In this document: piece after piece, positions 36,207-45,531 of the stretch | How positions within the stretch are numbered: position 1 is the stretch's first letter | Layout of the letters: every line of letters begins with the position of its first letter | Assembly (NCBI RefSeq): GCF_042676065.1 | Contig: NZ_JBHTJO010000001.1 | Location: forward strand, 62,001-126,000 | Reading direction: 5' to 3' | Length of the DNA: 64,000 nucleotides | Source of the DNA: Methyloligella solikamskensis | Lineage (GTDB): Bacteria > Pseudomonadota > Alphaproteobacteria > Rhizobiales > Methyloligellaceae | The notes under the pieces: generated by a model | What the model saw: only the letters and a program-made list of their open reading frames with translations | What the model was told of the DNA's origin: nothing | Database searches by the model: none | Made by a program: the position numbers and the translations under genes

Positions 36207-36994
36207 AGCAGCACCACCAGGAAGCCGGAGAGCACCATCCGGTAGATCACGAAGGGCAGGAAGCTCACCCGCTTCACGATCGCCATCAGGAACGCGATGG
36301 CCGCCAGGCCCGCGAAAAAGGTCAGGCCGGCGCAGATGAAGCTGTCGGCGGAAATGGTGTCGCCGGCGGCCAGCGCATCACCCAGGGTCAGGGTGCCGGC
36401 ACCCAGCATGGCCGGGATGCCCAGCAGAAACGAAAAGCGCGCCGATTCGGTGCGGGTGAAACCCAAGAACCGCGCCGCCGACATGGTGATGCCGGAGCGG
36501 CTGGTGCCGGGAATCAGGGCCAGGGCCTGGGCCACGCCGATGAAGACCGCCTGGAACAAAGTCATGTTCTGCATGGTCTTCACCTGCTTGCCGACCATGT
36601 CGGCAACCAGCATGACGATGCCGTAGAAGAAGGTGTTGAAGGCGACGACGCCGACGCTGCGTTCCAGCTCGGCGAAGCCGAACTTCTTCAGGAAGAGGCC
36701 GAAGATGATGGCAGGAATCGTGGCGACGACGATGAAAACGGCGAGCTTGCCTTCTTCGGTGAGCTTTCCCTGTAGAAGCTCGAAGGCACCGCCAATCAGG
36801 CGAATGACGTCGCGCCAGAAATAGATCAGGATGGCGAGCAGCGTGCCCAGATGGACCATCACGTCGGTGAACTGTCCCTGGTCCGGCCAGCCTGTGAGAT
36901 AGGGGATGAGAACCAGATGCCCGGAGGACGAAATCGGCAGGAATTCCGTGATGCCCTGCACGACGGCAAGGACGATGATCTGCTCGATCGACAT
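36197..36994 (-). CDS. uppP: Undecaprenyl-diphosphatase UppP
   Basis: Polytopic membrane enzyme (265 residues) that recycles undecaprenyl pyrophosphate for peptidoglycan and O-antigen synthesis. Both family boxes are present: QGITEFLPISSSGHL (Glu17 included) and the second PGTSRSGIT box, with 7-8 hydrophobic segments. It overlaps the NDUFA9-like gene tail to tail by 10 bp. Confidence 0.95.
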   Translation of the reverse strand: MSIEQIIVLAVVQGITEFLPISSSGHLVLIPYLTGWPDQGQFTDVMVHLGTLLAILIYFWRDVIRLIGGAFELLQGKLTEEGKLAVFIVVATIPAIIFGLFLKKFGFAELERSVGVVAFNTFFYGIVMLVADMVGKQVKTMQNMTLFQAVFIGVAQALALIPGTSRSGITMSAARFLGFTRTESARFSFLLGIPAMLGAGTLTLGDALAAGDTISADSFICAGLTFFAGLAAIAFLMAIVKRVSFLPFVIYRMVLSGFLVVLLYT

Positions 36995-37097
36995 GAGCCC
37001 CCTTTTCTAGCCGCCTTGTTACGACCGGCTGCAGGTTCTATACGGAGCGACCGACTCGCGCGATGCTTTTTGCGGCTCCACGGCGCCGAATAGGTCG

Positions 37098-37787
37098 ATG
37101 TCCAAACTCCTACACTATCCCCTATGTCCATTATCCCGCTCCGTGCGGCTTGCGCTTGCGGAGTGCGGCGTGGCCTTCGAACTGCAGGAAGAACGGCCAT
37201 GGGAATGGCGGCCGGACTTTATCCGACTGAACCCGGCCGGGTCAGTACCGGTTTTTGTCACAGACGACGATTTTCCGATCTGCGGCGCCTACGCCATCTC
37301 GGAATATTTCCAGGAGACGGAGCTTTCGGACGGCGAGCCGCTCAGCTTTCAGCTCTTCCCAGGCGATCCGGAAGAGCGCGCCGAGGTGCGCCGGCTGATC
37401 GACTGGTTCCACCGGAAGTTCAACGATGAGGTGACCGCCTATATCCTGGACGAGAAGGTATTCCGCAGCTTCGGGCCGCGGAGCACGTCGCCGGACATGG
37501 AGGCGATGCGGGCAGGCCGTGAGAATTTGCGCTATCATCTGGCCTATATCGGCCATCTGATCGATGCGCGGAGCTGGCTTGCCGGCGAGGCCCTGAGTTT
37601 CGCCGACCTGGCCGCTGCGGCGCATCTTTCCGCGCTGGACTATCTCGGCGAGGTGCCCTGGGAAGAGTTTGAGCCGGCGAAGAACTGGTATGCGCTTCTG
37701 AAGTCGCGCCCGTCTTTCCGGCCGTTGCTGACGGACCGGGTGCCCGGCTTCACGCCGCCGGATAGCTACGCCGATCTGGATTTTTGA
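37098..37787 (+). CDS. Glutathione S-transferase family protein
   Basis: A 229-residue cytosolic GST fold. The thioredoxin-like N-terminal domain begins LLHYPLCPLSRSVRLAL, with the cis-proline region AGSVPVFVTDD; the helical C-terminal domain contains WLAGEALSFADLAAAAHLS, the conserved N-capping box of GSTs. The substrate is unknown. It stands 48 bp upstream of queG in the same direction. Confidence 0.88.
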   Translation: MSKLLHYPLCPLSRSVRLALAECGVAFELQEERPWEWRPDFIRLNPAGSVPVFVTDDDFPICGAYAISEYFQETELSDGEPLSFQLFPGDPEERAEVRRLIDWFHRKFNDEVTAYILDEKVFRSFGPRSTSPDMEAMRAGRENLRYHLAYIGHLIDARSWLAGEALSFADLAAAAHLSALDYLGEVPWEEFEPAKNWYALLKSRPSFRPLLTDRVPGFTPPDSYADLDF

Positions 37788-37835
37788 TCGCGGGCTTTGG
37801 CCCCTGGACGAGCCCCAGACGAGGGGCGATGTGCT

Positions 37836-38954
37836 TTGACCCTGAAGGACGAAATCGCAAACGAGGCTGACGCGCTGGGTTTCGATGCGGTGGCTTTCAC
37901 GTGCGCCGATGCGCCAGAGCACGCAGGGCCGGGGCTGGAGGAATTTCTCGCCCACGGGCGGCAGGGCGATATGGGCTGGATGGCCGATAATGCCGACCGC
38001 CGGAAAGATCCTAAGACCCTTTGGCCCGAGGCGCGGAGCGTCATTCTGCTCGGCGTGAATTATGGGCCCGAGGGCGATCCGATGGCTGCACTCCAGCGCC
38101 GCGAGATCGGAACGGTCGCGACCTACGCCAAGCGGCGCGACTATCACGACGTCATCAAGAAGAAGCTGAAGCAGCTCGCACGCTTCGTTCAGGGCGAATC
38201 GGGTGCGGATGTGAAGGTGTTCGTCGACACCGCGCCGGTCATGGAGAAGCCGCTGGCCGCCAAGGCCGGGCTGGGTTGGCAGGGCAAGAATACCATGCTG
38301 GTGAGCCGCAGCTTCGGCTCCTGGCTCTTTCTCGGCGCGATTTTTACCACCGCAGAGATCGAACCGGACGCGCCCGAAGCCGACCATTGCGGCGGCTGCA
38401 CGCGCTGTCTCGACATCTGCCCAACGGACGCTTTCGCCGGGCCGTATAAGCTCGATGCGCGGCGCTGCATCGCCTATCTCACCATCGAGCACAAAGGCCA
38501 CATCCCGGCGGAATTCCGCAAACCCATCGGCAACCGGATCTTTGGCTGCGAGGACTGCCTGGCGGTCTGCCCCTGGAACAAGTTTGCTGGTGCTGCCAAG
38601 GAGGCGAAGCTCGCGGTGCGGGAGGAGACCGACAATCCACCCCTCGCCGAGCTGCTGGATCTGGACGATGCGGCGTTCCGGGAGCGCTTCCGCGGCACGC
38701 CCATCAAGCGGACGGGGCGTGACCGGTTCCTGCGCAACGTGCTGATCGCGGCGGGCAATTCCGGCGATCGGGGTCTGCTGCCGCAAGTCGAGCGGCTTCT
38801 CTCCGACGAATCGCCTTTGGTTCGGGCCATGGCGGTCTGGGCGCTGAAGGAGCTGGCGCCGGCGCGGGCCGACGAGCTGCGGCCTGCGCATCTCGACCGG
38901 GAGACGGACCGCGAGGCCGCATCCGAATGGGACGAGACGAAGGTCGCGGCATGA
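37836..38954 (+). CDS. queG: Epoxyqueuosine reductase QueG
   Basis: Cobalamin- and Fe-S-dependent enzyme for the last step of queuosine synthesis in tRNA. Two 4Fe-4S patterns are seen: CGGCTRCLDICPTDAF and CEDCLAVCPWN. The N-terminal reductase domain has AAKAGLGWQGKNTML, and HEAT-like helices close the chain (LLPQVERLLSDESPLVRAMAVWALKEL, in part). The most likely start is TTG at 37836 with GAGGGG about 10 nt upstream, giving 372 residues; another TTG at 37797 opens a non-conserved extension. Confidence 0.93.
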   Translation: MTLKDEIANEADALGFDAVAFTCADAPEHAGPGLEEFLAHGRQGDMGWMADNADRRKDPKTLWPEARSVILLGVNYGPEGDPMAALQRREIGTVATYAKRRDYHDVIKKKLKQLARFVQGESGADVKVFVDTAPVMEKPLAAKAGLGWQGKNTMLVSRSFGSWLFLGAIFTTAEIEPDAPEADHCGGCTRCLDICPTDAFAGPYKLDARRCIAYLTIEHKGHIPAEFRKPIGNRIFGCEDCLAVCPWNKFAGAAKEAKLAVREETDNPPLAELLDLDDAAFRERFRGTPIKRTGRDRFLRNVLIAAGNSGDRGLLPQVERLLSDESPLVRAMAVWALKELAPARADELRPAHLDRETDREAASEWDETKVAA

Positions 38955-39817
38955 GCAAGCTATTCTGTTTCGGACTCGGGTTTTCCGCCGAGGCGCTTTC
39001 GGCACGGCTGAAGCGTGAGGGCTGGGAGATCGCCGGCACAGTGCGCAGCGAGGAGAAGGCGGAGCGCCTGCGTGGGCTGGGCTACGAGATGGTCACCTTC
39101 GAAGGGCCGGAGGGCAAGGCGAAAGTCCTGAGACTGCTCGAGGGCACCACGCATCTGCTGCTTTCCATCCCGCCGCGGGATGGCGATCCGGCCCTTGAGA
39201 TCTTCGCCGACGAGATCGGCGCCCTGAAGAGCCTCCAATGGATCGGCTATCTCTCGACAGTGGGGGTCTATGGCGATCACGAAGGCGCAGCCGTCGACGA
39301 GACGACGACGCCGAAACCCGAAAAGGATCGCAGCAAGGCGCGAGTGGAGGCGGAAGCCGCCTGGCTGGCGCTCGGCGAGGAGATCGGCGTACCGACCCAA
39401 GTCTTCCGGCTTGCGGGCATCTACGGGCCCGGGCGGAGCGCGGTCCAGAAGGTCCAAGACGGCACGGCGAAGCGGATCGTGAAGCCTGGCCAGGTGTTCA
39501 GCCGCATCCATGTGGAGGACATCGCGACAGTGGTGGCGGCCTCCATCGATAAGCCCCGCCAGGGCGCAATCTACAACGTGGCCGACGACGAGCCGGCCCC
39601 GCCCCAGGACATCATCGCCTATGCGGCGGAGCTGCTGGGCATCGAGCCGCCGCCGGAGGTGCCGTTCGAGGAGGCCGACATGTCGCCCATGGCGCGGAGC
39701 TTCTACAGCGAGCGGCGGCGGATCGTGAACGACCGGATCAAGTCGGAGCTGAAGGTGACGCTCGCCTATCCGACCTACCGGGAAGGCTTGCGCTCACTCG
39801 TGCCGCCACAGGACTAG
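38951..39817 (+). CDS. SDR-family NAD(P)-dependent epimerase/reductase
   Basis: A 288-residue extended SDR of the YeeZ type. The Rossmann start is FCFGLGFSAEALSARL, GYLSTVGVYGDHEGA holds the Ser/Tyr region, and RLAGIYGPGRSA closes the core. The substrate is unknown. The ATG overlaps the queG stop by 4 bp, so it is probably co-translated. It converges with the hydrolase gene 9 bp away. Confidence 0.87.
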   Translation: MSKLFCFGLGFSAEALSARLKREGWEIAGTVRSEEKAERLRGLGYEMVTFEGPEGKAKVLRLLEGTTHLLLSIPPRDGDPALEIFADEIGALKSLQWIGYLSTVGVYGDHEGAAVDETTTPKPEKDRSKARVEAEAAWLALGEEIGVPTQVFRLAGIYGPGRSAVQKVQDGTAKRIVKPGQVFSRIHVEDIATVVAASIDKPRQGAIYNVADDEPAPPQDIIAYAAELLGIEPPPEVPFEEADMSPMARSFYSERRRIVNDRIKSELKVTLAYPTYREGLRSLVPPQD

Positions 39818-39826
39818 CGATCCAGA

Positions 39827-40627
39827 TTAGTTTTCGACGAGCCCCTGCAGGGTCCGCTCCAGGCGCTTCAAATCTTGAGGCCGGGACAGGCGATGGTCGC
39901 CGTCCTTGATCAGATCCAGCTCCACATCGTCATTGGCCAGGAGATCCATCAGGGCAAAGGCGTGGCGCCAGGGCACGTCCGGATCTTCCATGCCTTGCAG
40001 GATGCGCACCGGGCAGCCGGGATCGAGCTTGCCGCCGCCCAGGAGATGATTGCGCCCCTCCTCGATGAGAAAGCGGCTGATGGGATACGGCTCATCGTAG
40101 TCGGACGGCGCGTAATAGACGCCGTCCTCCTCCAACTTCTGGCGCGAGGCGGGCGAGAGCTTCTGCCACATCAGCGCTTCGGTCATGTCGTGGGCCGGGG
40201 CGATCAGAACCATGCCGGCCAGCCGGTCGCTCATGTCCTGACGCGCCAGATGGCGGGCGAGGAGCAGCGCGATCCAGCCGCCCATGGACGAGCCGATGAC
40301 GATGGTCCGGCGGGCGTTCATCAGCTCGAACATGGCAACCGCCTCTTCCAGCCAGTCGCCGATGGAGCCTTGCGCCACATCGCCGCTGGAGAGGCCGTGA
40401 CCGGAAAAATCGAATCGGGCGAAGGGCAGGGAACGAGACGCCGCCCAGTCGGTCAGCGCCGCGACCTTCGTCCCCGCCATGTCAGAGAGAAAGCCGGAAA
40501 GCCAGAGAAGGCTCGGCCCTTCGCCTTGCATATCGCCATCGGTGCGATAAGCGATACGCCTGGGCTCCCCATCGGGCGTGCTGCGCGGGGGGCCGAGCTG
40601 CAGGAATTGCGGTTCGTCTTCGCTCAC
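39827..40627 (-). CDS. Alpha/beta hydrolase
   Basis: Serine hydrolase of 266 residues with the nucleophile elbow GSSMGGW, oxyanion motif LLWLSGFLSDM, acid-containing ILQGMEDPDVPW and catalytic His in KDGDHRLSRP. The overall pattern resembles the ABHD10/palmitoyl-thioesterase-like branch, but the substrate is unproved. It is divergent from the GT4 gene, 47 bp apart. Confidence 0.88.
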   Translation of the reverse strand: MSEDEPQFLQLGPPRSTPDGEPRRIAYRTDGDMQGEGPSLLWLSGFLSDMAGTKVAALTDWAASRSLPFARFDFSGHGLSSGDVAQGSIGDWLEEAVAMFELMNARRTIVIGSSMGGWIALLLARHLARQDMSDRLAGMVLIAPAHDMTEALMWQKLSPASRQKLEEDGVYYAPSDYDEPYPISRFLIEEGRNHLLGGGKLDPGCPVRILQGMEDPDVPWRHAFALMDLLANDDVELDLIKDGDHRLSRPQDLKRLERTLQGLVEN

Positions 40628-40674
40628 CGTATCACACCACTTCTTTTCGCTTCCTCGAGGATGAGCTTCCGCCC

Positions 40675-41859
40675 ATGGCCGGCCCGACCATAATGCAGAT
40701 CGTCCCCCGGGTCGAAACCGGGGGCAGCGAGCAATCGGCGCTGGAGATCAACGCCGCGCTGGTGCGCGCCGGGGCAACCTCCGTGGTCGTCTCCCAAGGC
40801 GGCCGGATGGCGGACAAGATCGAGGCGGATGGCGGCAAGAACATCATCCTGTCCGCGGCGAGCAAGAATCCCATCACCATGGTGAGCAACGCGGCGAAGC
40901 TCGCCCGGCTGATCGAGACGGAGTTCGTCGATCTCGTTCATGCGCGAAGCCGCGCGCCGGCCTGGAGCGCGCTCTACGCGGCGCGGGCCATGAAGCGGCC
41001 CTTCGTGACGACCTATCACGGCTCCTATGCGAGCCCGGCGCCCTTCAAGACGACCTATAATAGCGTGATGGCGCGCGGCGATCTGGTGATCGCCAACTCC
41101 CAATGGACCGCCCATATGGTCCATGAGCGCCACGGCACCCCTTACGAGAAGATGCCCGTGATCCCGCGTGGGCTGGATGCGAGCGAGTTCGATCCGGCGC
41201 GCGTCACGGAGGAGCGCAAGGCGCGGCTACGGGCCGCGTGGGGGCTCCAGCCCGACGACGTGGTGCTGCTCCAGGCAGCGCGGCTCACCGGCTGGAAGGG
41301 GCAGCGGACGGTGATCGAAGCGGCGGCGCGCATGAAGGCGCAAGGCCGTCTCGGGCGTGCCGTGTTCATTCTCGCGGGCTCCGCGCAAGGGCGCGACAAG
41401 TATGAGGCGGAGCTGCGCGAGATGATCGCAAGCGCCGGGCTGCAGGATCGCGTTCGCATCGTCGGCCATTGCGACGACATGGCCGCGGCTCATGCGCTGG
41501 CCCATGTCACGATCATCGCGTCCGTTCAAGCGGAGACATTCGGGCGGGCGAGCATCGAGGCCCAGGCCATGGGCTCGCCGGTGATCGTGACCGCTATCGG
41601 CGCGACGCCGGAGACCCTGGTGCCTCAGCATAGGGACGCCGCTAACTTCACTGGATGGCTGGTCCCGGCAGGCGATCCGGGCGCTCTCGCCGAGTTGCTC
41701 GCCGAGACTCTAACGCTCTCCAAGGCCGACCGCGACGAGATCGGAGCGCGCGCCCGCGACCATGTAGCGCGTAATTTCTCTCTCGCCTCCATGCAGCGCC
41801 GCACGCTATCGGTCTACGACACGCTCTTGGGCACGAACCTCGCCGAGCGCTTCGGCTAA
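40675..41859 (+). CDS. Glycosyltransferase family 4
   Basis: Retaining GT-B glycosyltransferase of 394 residues. The N-terminal acceptor domain has PRVETGGSEQSALEINAAL, and the C-terminal donor domain has LLQAARLTGWKGQ, then EAQAMGSPVIVTAIGATPE with the nucleotide-sugar Glu. It probably adds a sugar to a lipopolysaccharide or exopolysaccharide precursor at the cytoplasmic face. It is followed by a sulfotransferase and an O-antigen ligase, which together look like a surface-polysaccharide group. Confidence 0.92.
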   Translation: MAGPTIMQIVPRVETGGSEQSALEINAALVRAGATSVVVSQGGRMADKIEADGGKNIILSAASKNPITMVSNAAKLARLIETEFVDLVHARSRAPAWSALYAARAMKRPFVTTYHGSYASPAPFKTTYNSVMARGDLVIANSQWTAHMVHERHGTPYEKMPVIPRGLDASEFDPARVTEERKARLRAAWGLQPDDVVLLQAARLTGWKGQRTVIEAAARMKAQGRLGRAVFILAGSAQGRDKYEAELREMIASAGLQDRVRIVGHCDDMAAAHALAHVTIIASVQAETFGRASIEAQAMGSPVIVTAIGATPETLVPQHRDAANFTGWLVPAGDPGALAELLAETLTLSKADRDEIGARARDHVARNFSLASMQRRTLSVYDTLLGTNLAERFG

Positions 41860-41962
41860 TTTGCCGCAAACCTGCCTCACTTCTGCCCTCACCGGGTAAC
41901 CATCTATTAAGCATATTGGGGCGATCTTTAAGCTCCCCGTTCGCTTGCTCTTGTTGCGTATA

Positions 41963-42928
41963 ATGCTGATCGAAAATCCTGAGACATTCCAAGGCGCTCC
42001 GCTGAAACCCAAGGGCGAGGACGCACCCGTCTACTACCTGTTTCACGTGCCGAAATGCGCCGGCCGGACCATCGACCGCCACCTGTCGCTTTACGCCCAG
42101 GAAGGCCGGTATTTCCGGGCCAAGAAGCGTAGAGGAATCGGGCGCCTTTTCTCACCGCGCCACACCCTTGCCGGCATGCCCGACCCACGCCAGCTGAACG
42201 CTGTCGGGAGCCATTATCTCGGGGCGTCGATGGAGCGGATCTGCGAGGGAAGGGAGATCCGGCGCGCGCTGCTGCTGCGCGATCCGGTGAGCCACATGGT
42301 CTCCTATTACAATTTCCGGATGCAGCGCTACATCGCGCAGGGCATGCAGCCCTACAGCTTCGAGCTGGCCTATCGCGCGACCCAGCGGGACTTCATCACC
42401 CACTACATTCTGCGCAACTTCCTGGAGATCCCTCTGCCCCGGCTTTGGCTTATGACCCGGCCGCAGAAATGGACTCTGGTGAACGAGTTCCTGTCGCGGT
42501 TCTGGTTCGTCGGCGACTACCGGAAATGCTCCGAGCTGATCTCGGCCATGGCGCCGGATCTGGGCGTTCCGGCCCGGGCCGTGCCGCAGAACACCTGCAC
42601 AGGACACTCCAACCACCCGACATGGCGGCCGCTCAGCGTCGCCGATCTGTCGCCGGAGCTGATTCGCCGGATCCGCGAGGAGAATTCCCTCGACCAGCGT
42701 CTGTGGCAGACATGGCGCGGGGCCGGTCTCGACGTCCAGAGCGTGAACGAGACGGCGCTGATGGCGCCCGCCAAGCTTCAGTTCTCGGTGCAGGAAGCCG
42801 CAAGGCTCGTCTACCAGGTGCGGCGCCGGGTGGCGCGGCGCTGGAACATGCCCGAGCAGCCCGTACCGGCGCCGGAGCCCGCTCCTGTCCAGGCTCAACC
42901 GGTCAGCCGCGCCGTGCAGGCCGGCTAA
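41963..42928 (+). CDS. Sulfotransferase-family protein
   Basis: A 321-residue protein with the PAPS-binding opening YYLFHVPKCAGRTI (5'-phosphosulfate loop) and the 3'-phosphate motif RRALLLRDPVSHMVSYYNF, both of the sulfotransferase 2 family. It has no signal peptide, so it would act on a cytoplasmic, perhaps lipid-linked, substrate. The ATG at 41963 is used instead of a TTG six codons earlier. The C-terminal 35 residues are a Pro/Ala-rich tail. Between a GT4 enzyme and an O-antigen ligase, it most likely sulfates a polysaccharide precursor. Confidence 0.82.
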   Translation: MLIENPETFQGAPLKPKGEDAPVYYLFHVPKCAGRTIDRHLSLYAQEGRYFRAKKRRGIGRLFSPRHTLAGMPDPRQLNAVGSHYLGASMERICEGREIRRALLLRDPVSHMVSYYNFRMQRYIAQGMQPYSFELAYRATQRDFITHYILRNFLEIPLPRLWLMTRPQKWTLVNEFLSRFWFVGDYRKCSELISAMAPDLGVPARAVPQNTCTGHSNHPTWRPLSVADLSPELIRRIREENSLDQRLWQTWRGAGLDVQSVNETALMAPAKLQFSVQEAARLVYQVRRRVARRWNMPEQPVPAPEPAPVQAQPVSRAVQAG

Positions 42929-43037
42929 GTGCGGCTGGAGAGCCACAGAAGCGCTCTTTTTCCTTTCCCTATAGGCTTCGTCAGCTGATTGCGGTATTGC
43001 GGTTCGGCACGACACGGTTGCCCTGGGGGATAGGAGT

Positions 43038-44324
43038 ATGAGGTCTTTCGGCGTCTGGCTGGCCGCCGCGCTGACGCCGCTGATCGGTATCGCGTCCTTC
43101 CTCTGCCTCGTCACTCCGCGCATCACCGTCGTCGCTCTCGCGCTCTTCGCTCTGGTGATCCTCTCCCTCGCCCTGCTCGAGGGATCGCGGCTGCGCGACC
43201 TGATCACCCCCGATCTCGGGTTCTGGCTCTTCGTCGGGACGGGCGTCTATCTCGCCATCAACGCGACCTGGTCGGAAGATCTGGGCCGCGCCCTGAACAA
43301 GGCGGTCCTGTTCATCCTGTTCGCCTTGTTGAGCATCGGAACGGTTCGGGCCGTGCTCGCCTGGCCCGAGGAGCGAGCGAGACGCGCCGCCAGGGGGTTC
43401 GTCATCGGCGTCGCGCTCGGCAGCCTCTATCTCTTCATCGAGGTGATCTCCGATCAGATTCTGGTGCGGGGCCTGTTCAACCTGCTCCCGTTCACGCGGC
43501 CGGGCGACTTCAAAGGCATGGTGGTGGAGGACGGGGTGATCCTGTCCATCCGCCTGGCCGAGCTCAATCGCGGGATCGCGCTTCTCCTGATGAGCCTGTG
43601 GCCGGTGCTGCTTTGCGTCGTCGGACGGCGGCGCGGTCTTCAAGGCTGGCTGATCGGCGGCGCGGTGTTCGCTTATGCCACGTTCATCATCCTCGCCTCG
43701 GAGCACAACACGTCGCAAATGGCGATCGTCGTGACCCTGGTGGCGTTTCTGGCGGCCTATTTCTTCCCCAGGCCAAGCTGGCTGGCGGTAACCGCCGCCT
43801 GGTGCCTGAGCTTCGTGGTGGTCGTGCCGCTGGCGATCACCGCCTACCAGGCCGACCTGCACCATGCGAAATGGCTGCCCTACTCGGCCCAAGCCAGGAT
43901 TGTGCTCTGGTCCTACACGGCCCACGCGGTGCCCGATGCCCCGGTGCTGGGCATCGGAGGAAGCTCGAGCCGCGCCATGGCCGCGGAACCGGAAGCGATC
44001 GCGAAGGCCAAGGCCGCGAAGGAAGAAGGCAAGGCCTACGCCTGGCAGGCGGGGCCCCATGCCCATAACCAATATCTGCAAGCCTGGTACGAGCTCGGCC
44101 TTGTCGGCGTGGTGCTGGTGCTTGCCTCGGGCGCCTGGGTGCTCTGGATCATCGGGCGGCTGCCGGACGCACAGCTTCCCTACATGGTCGCCCATTTCGC
44201 GGCCTTCGCCGCACTTTCGGCTTCGGCCTGGGGGATGTGGCAGACATGGCTGATGGCTCTGCCCGGGCTCGCGGCGGTCTATGGCGCGATTGCGGTCGCC
44301 GCGACGCGAAAGCCCGCGGCCTGA
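43038..44324 (+). CDS. O-antigen ligase / Wzy-type polymerase family membrane protein
   Basis: Polytopic inner-membrane protein of 428 residues with about ten hydrophobic segments. A large periplasmic loop (about residues 270-340) ends in the Wzy_C signature HAHNQYLQAWYELGLVG, with the functionally important His. It is expected to ligate O-antigen to lipid A-core (WaaL-like) or to polymerise units. An AGGAG site is 3 nt from the ATG. It is the last gene of the GT4-sulfotransferase-ligase group. Confidence 0.9.
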   Translation: MRSFGVWLAAALTPLIGIASFLCLVTPRITVVALALFALVILSLALLEGSRLRDLITPDLGFWLFVGTGVYLAINATWSEDLGRALNKAVLFILFALLSIGTVRAVLAWPEERARRAARGFVIGVALGSLYLFIEVISDQILVRGLFNLLPFTRPGDFKGMVVEDGVILSIRLAELNRGIALLLMSLWPVLLCVVGRRRGLQGWLIGGAVFAYATFIILASEHNTSQMAIVVTLVAFLAAYFFPRPSWLAVTAAWCLSFVVVVPLAITAYQADLHHAKWLPYSAQARIVLWSYTAHAVPDAPVLGIGGSSSRAMAAEPEAIAKAKAAKEEGKAYAWQAGPHAHNQYLQAWYELGLVGVVLVLASGAWVLWIIGRLPDAQLPYMVAHFAAFAALSASAWGMWQTWLMALPGLAAVYGAIAVAATRKPAA

Positions 44325-44355
44325 ACTCTTCCGCGCCGTCGGCCCGGCGAGGCGG

Positions 44356-44754
44356 TCAGTAGCAAAGCCTGGCGCCGGCCGTGCAAACCACCGGCGAGAC
44401 GACGCCGCGCCAGCAGATCGTGTAGCTCTGAGACGTGACGATATCCGGCTTGAAATAAAGGTCCGGGGTCACCGTGCTCCGCCAATAGGGGTTGGGCTCA
44501 GCCCGCTCGGCGCTGCGCACGGGATTGATGCCTGGATGCTGACGCCGCCAATCGGCGATCGCGTTTTCCAGTGCCTCGTTGGCCCCTTCGACCGCAGCCT
44601 CCTGCACCACGCCGTCATCGGTGCCGGAGATCTTCACGCAGGCCCGAAATTGCGCCTGAGCGTCCATCGGCGCCAAGGCTGCCAAACCGGAAAAAATCAG
44701 CGTGGCAGCCAGAATTGTCCTTAAGCGAATCGATGCAGATGAGAAAACTTCCAT
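44356..44754 (-). CDS. Hypothetical exported protein
   Basis: A 132-residue protein I do not recognise. The N-terminus is a clear Sec signal peptide (basic IRLR, hydrophobic TILAATLIFSGLAAL, probable cut after AQA near residue 35). The mature part of about 97 residues has four cysteines (ACVKIS, TICWRG, VVCTAG, RLCY), which may form two disulfides in the periplasm, and a Trp-containing IADWRRQHPG segment. It converges on the O-antigen ligase gene with 31 bp between stops. Confidence 0.72.
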   Translation of the reverse strand: MEVFSSASIRLRTILAATLIFSGLAALAPMDAQAQFRACVKISGTDDGVVQEAAVEGANEALENAIADWRRQHPGINPVRSAERAEPNPYWRSTVTPDLYFKPDIVTSQSYTICWRGVVSPVVCTAGARLCY

Positions 44755-44941
44755 CCCGTCCCCGTCTCAATGTCCCTACCGTCGCGATGAAACCTGTTAC
44801 AAGGGATCGCGGTTTAACCTAGCGCAGTCGCGAAAGGGGCAATCCTTCTTTATCGGAATGGCCCCTGCCGATTGACTTGTCAGCCAGGTTTCCCATCCTA
44901 TAGAAAATCGCTTGCAATCGGTCACGCGAGCGCGCTTGGAA

Positions 44942-44947
44942 TATAAT
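44942..44947 (+). promoter_or_regulatory. Candidate -10 element for infC
   Basis: A perfect TATAAT lies 48 nt before the infC start, but no convincing -35 box stands 16-18 nt upstream. The 240-bp interval 44755-44994 holds no gene and must contain the infC promoter. Confidence 0.3.
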
Positions 44948-44994
44948 TTTTATCAGCAGCGCTCGACGATTTGGACAATAGAGGAGTTCGACAC

Positions 44995-45531
44995 ATCGCA
45001 AGACGGCCTATGAAAAAAGCTCCCACACGGGAGGGGCCCCGCACCAACGAGGCCATCAATTCTGAGAAGATTCAGCTGATTAACGCGGAAGGCGACAATA
45101 TCGGCGTGGTCGACCTGGAAGAAGGGCTCTCGCAAGCCGGCGAGGCCGGGCTCGATCTGGTCGAGATTTCACCGAATGCCGATCCGCCGGTCTGCAAGAT
45201 TCTCGATTACGGGAAGTACAAGTATCAGGCTCAGAAGAAGGCAGCCGAAGCGCGCAAAAAGCAGCGCACGGTGGAGGTCAAAGAGATCAAGATGCGGCCG
45301 AACATCGATGTGCATGACTACGACGTGAAAATGCGCTCGATGCTCCGGTTCTTCGAGGACGGCGACAAGGTCAAGGTGACCCTCCGGTTCCGCGGCCGCG
45401 AAATGGCGCACCAGGATCTCGGCATGGACCTTCTGAAGCGCGTCCGCGAGGACGTCATCGATCTGGCCAAGGTCGAGCTCGAGCCGAAGCTCGAAGGCCG
45501 CCAGATGATCATGGTGCTCGCACCGCGCTAG
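44995..45531 (+). CDS. infC: Translation initiation factor IF-3, probable ATC start codon
   Basis: IF-3 (178 residues), which keeps 30S subunits free and checks start codons. Family sequence begins ARRPMKKAPTREGPRTNE, and the codon just before it is ATC at 44995. A strong GAGGAG lies 8 nt upstream of that ATC, at ideal spacing. The only in-frame ATG (45010) would remove conserved residues and has no ribosome site. A TTG at 44971 precedes the ribosome site and is excluded. Rare AUU/AUC starts in infC are known and let IF-3 repress its own synthesis. The N-domain, the lysine-rich linker (YKYQAQKKAAEARKKQRT) and the C-domain are all present. rpmI-rplT follow only after the GGDEF-EAL gene on the opposite strand. 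Confidence 0.93.
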   Translation: MARRPMKKAPTREGPRTNEAINSEKIQLINAEGDNIGVVDLEEGLSQAGEAGLDLVEISPNADPPVCKILDYGKYKYQAQKKAAEARKKQRTVEVKEIKMRPNIDVHDYDVKMRSMLRFFEDGDKVKVTLRFRGREMAHQDLGMDLLKRVREDVIDLAKVELEPKLEGRQMIMVLAPR

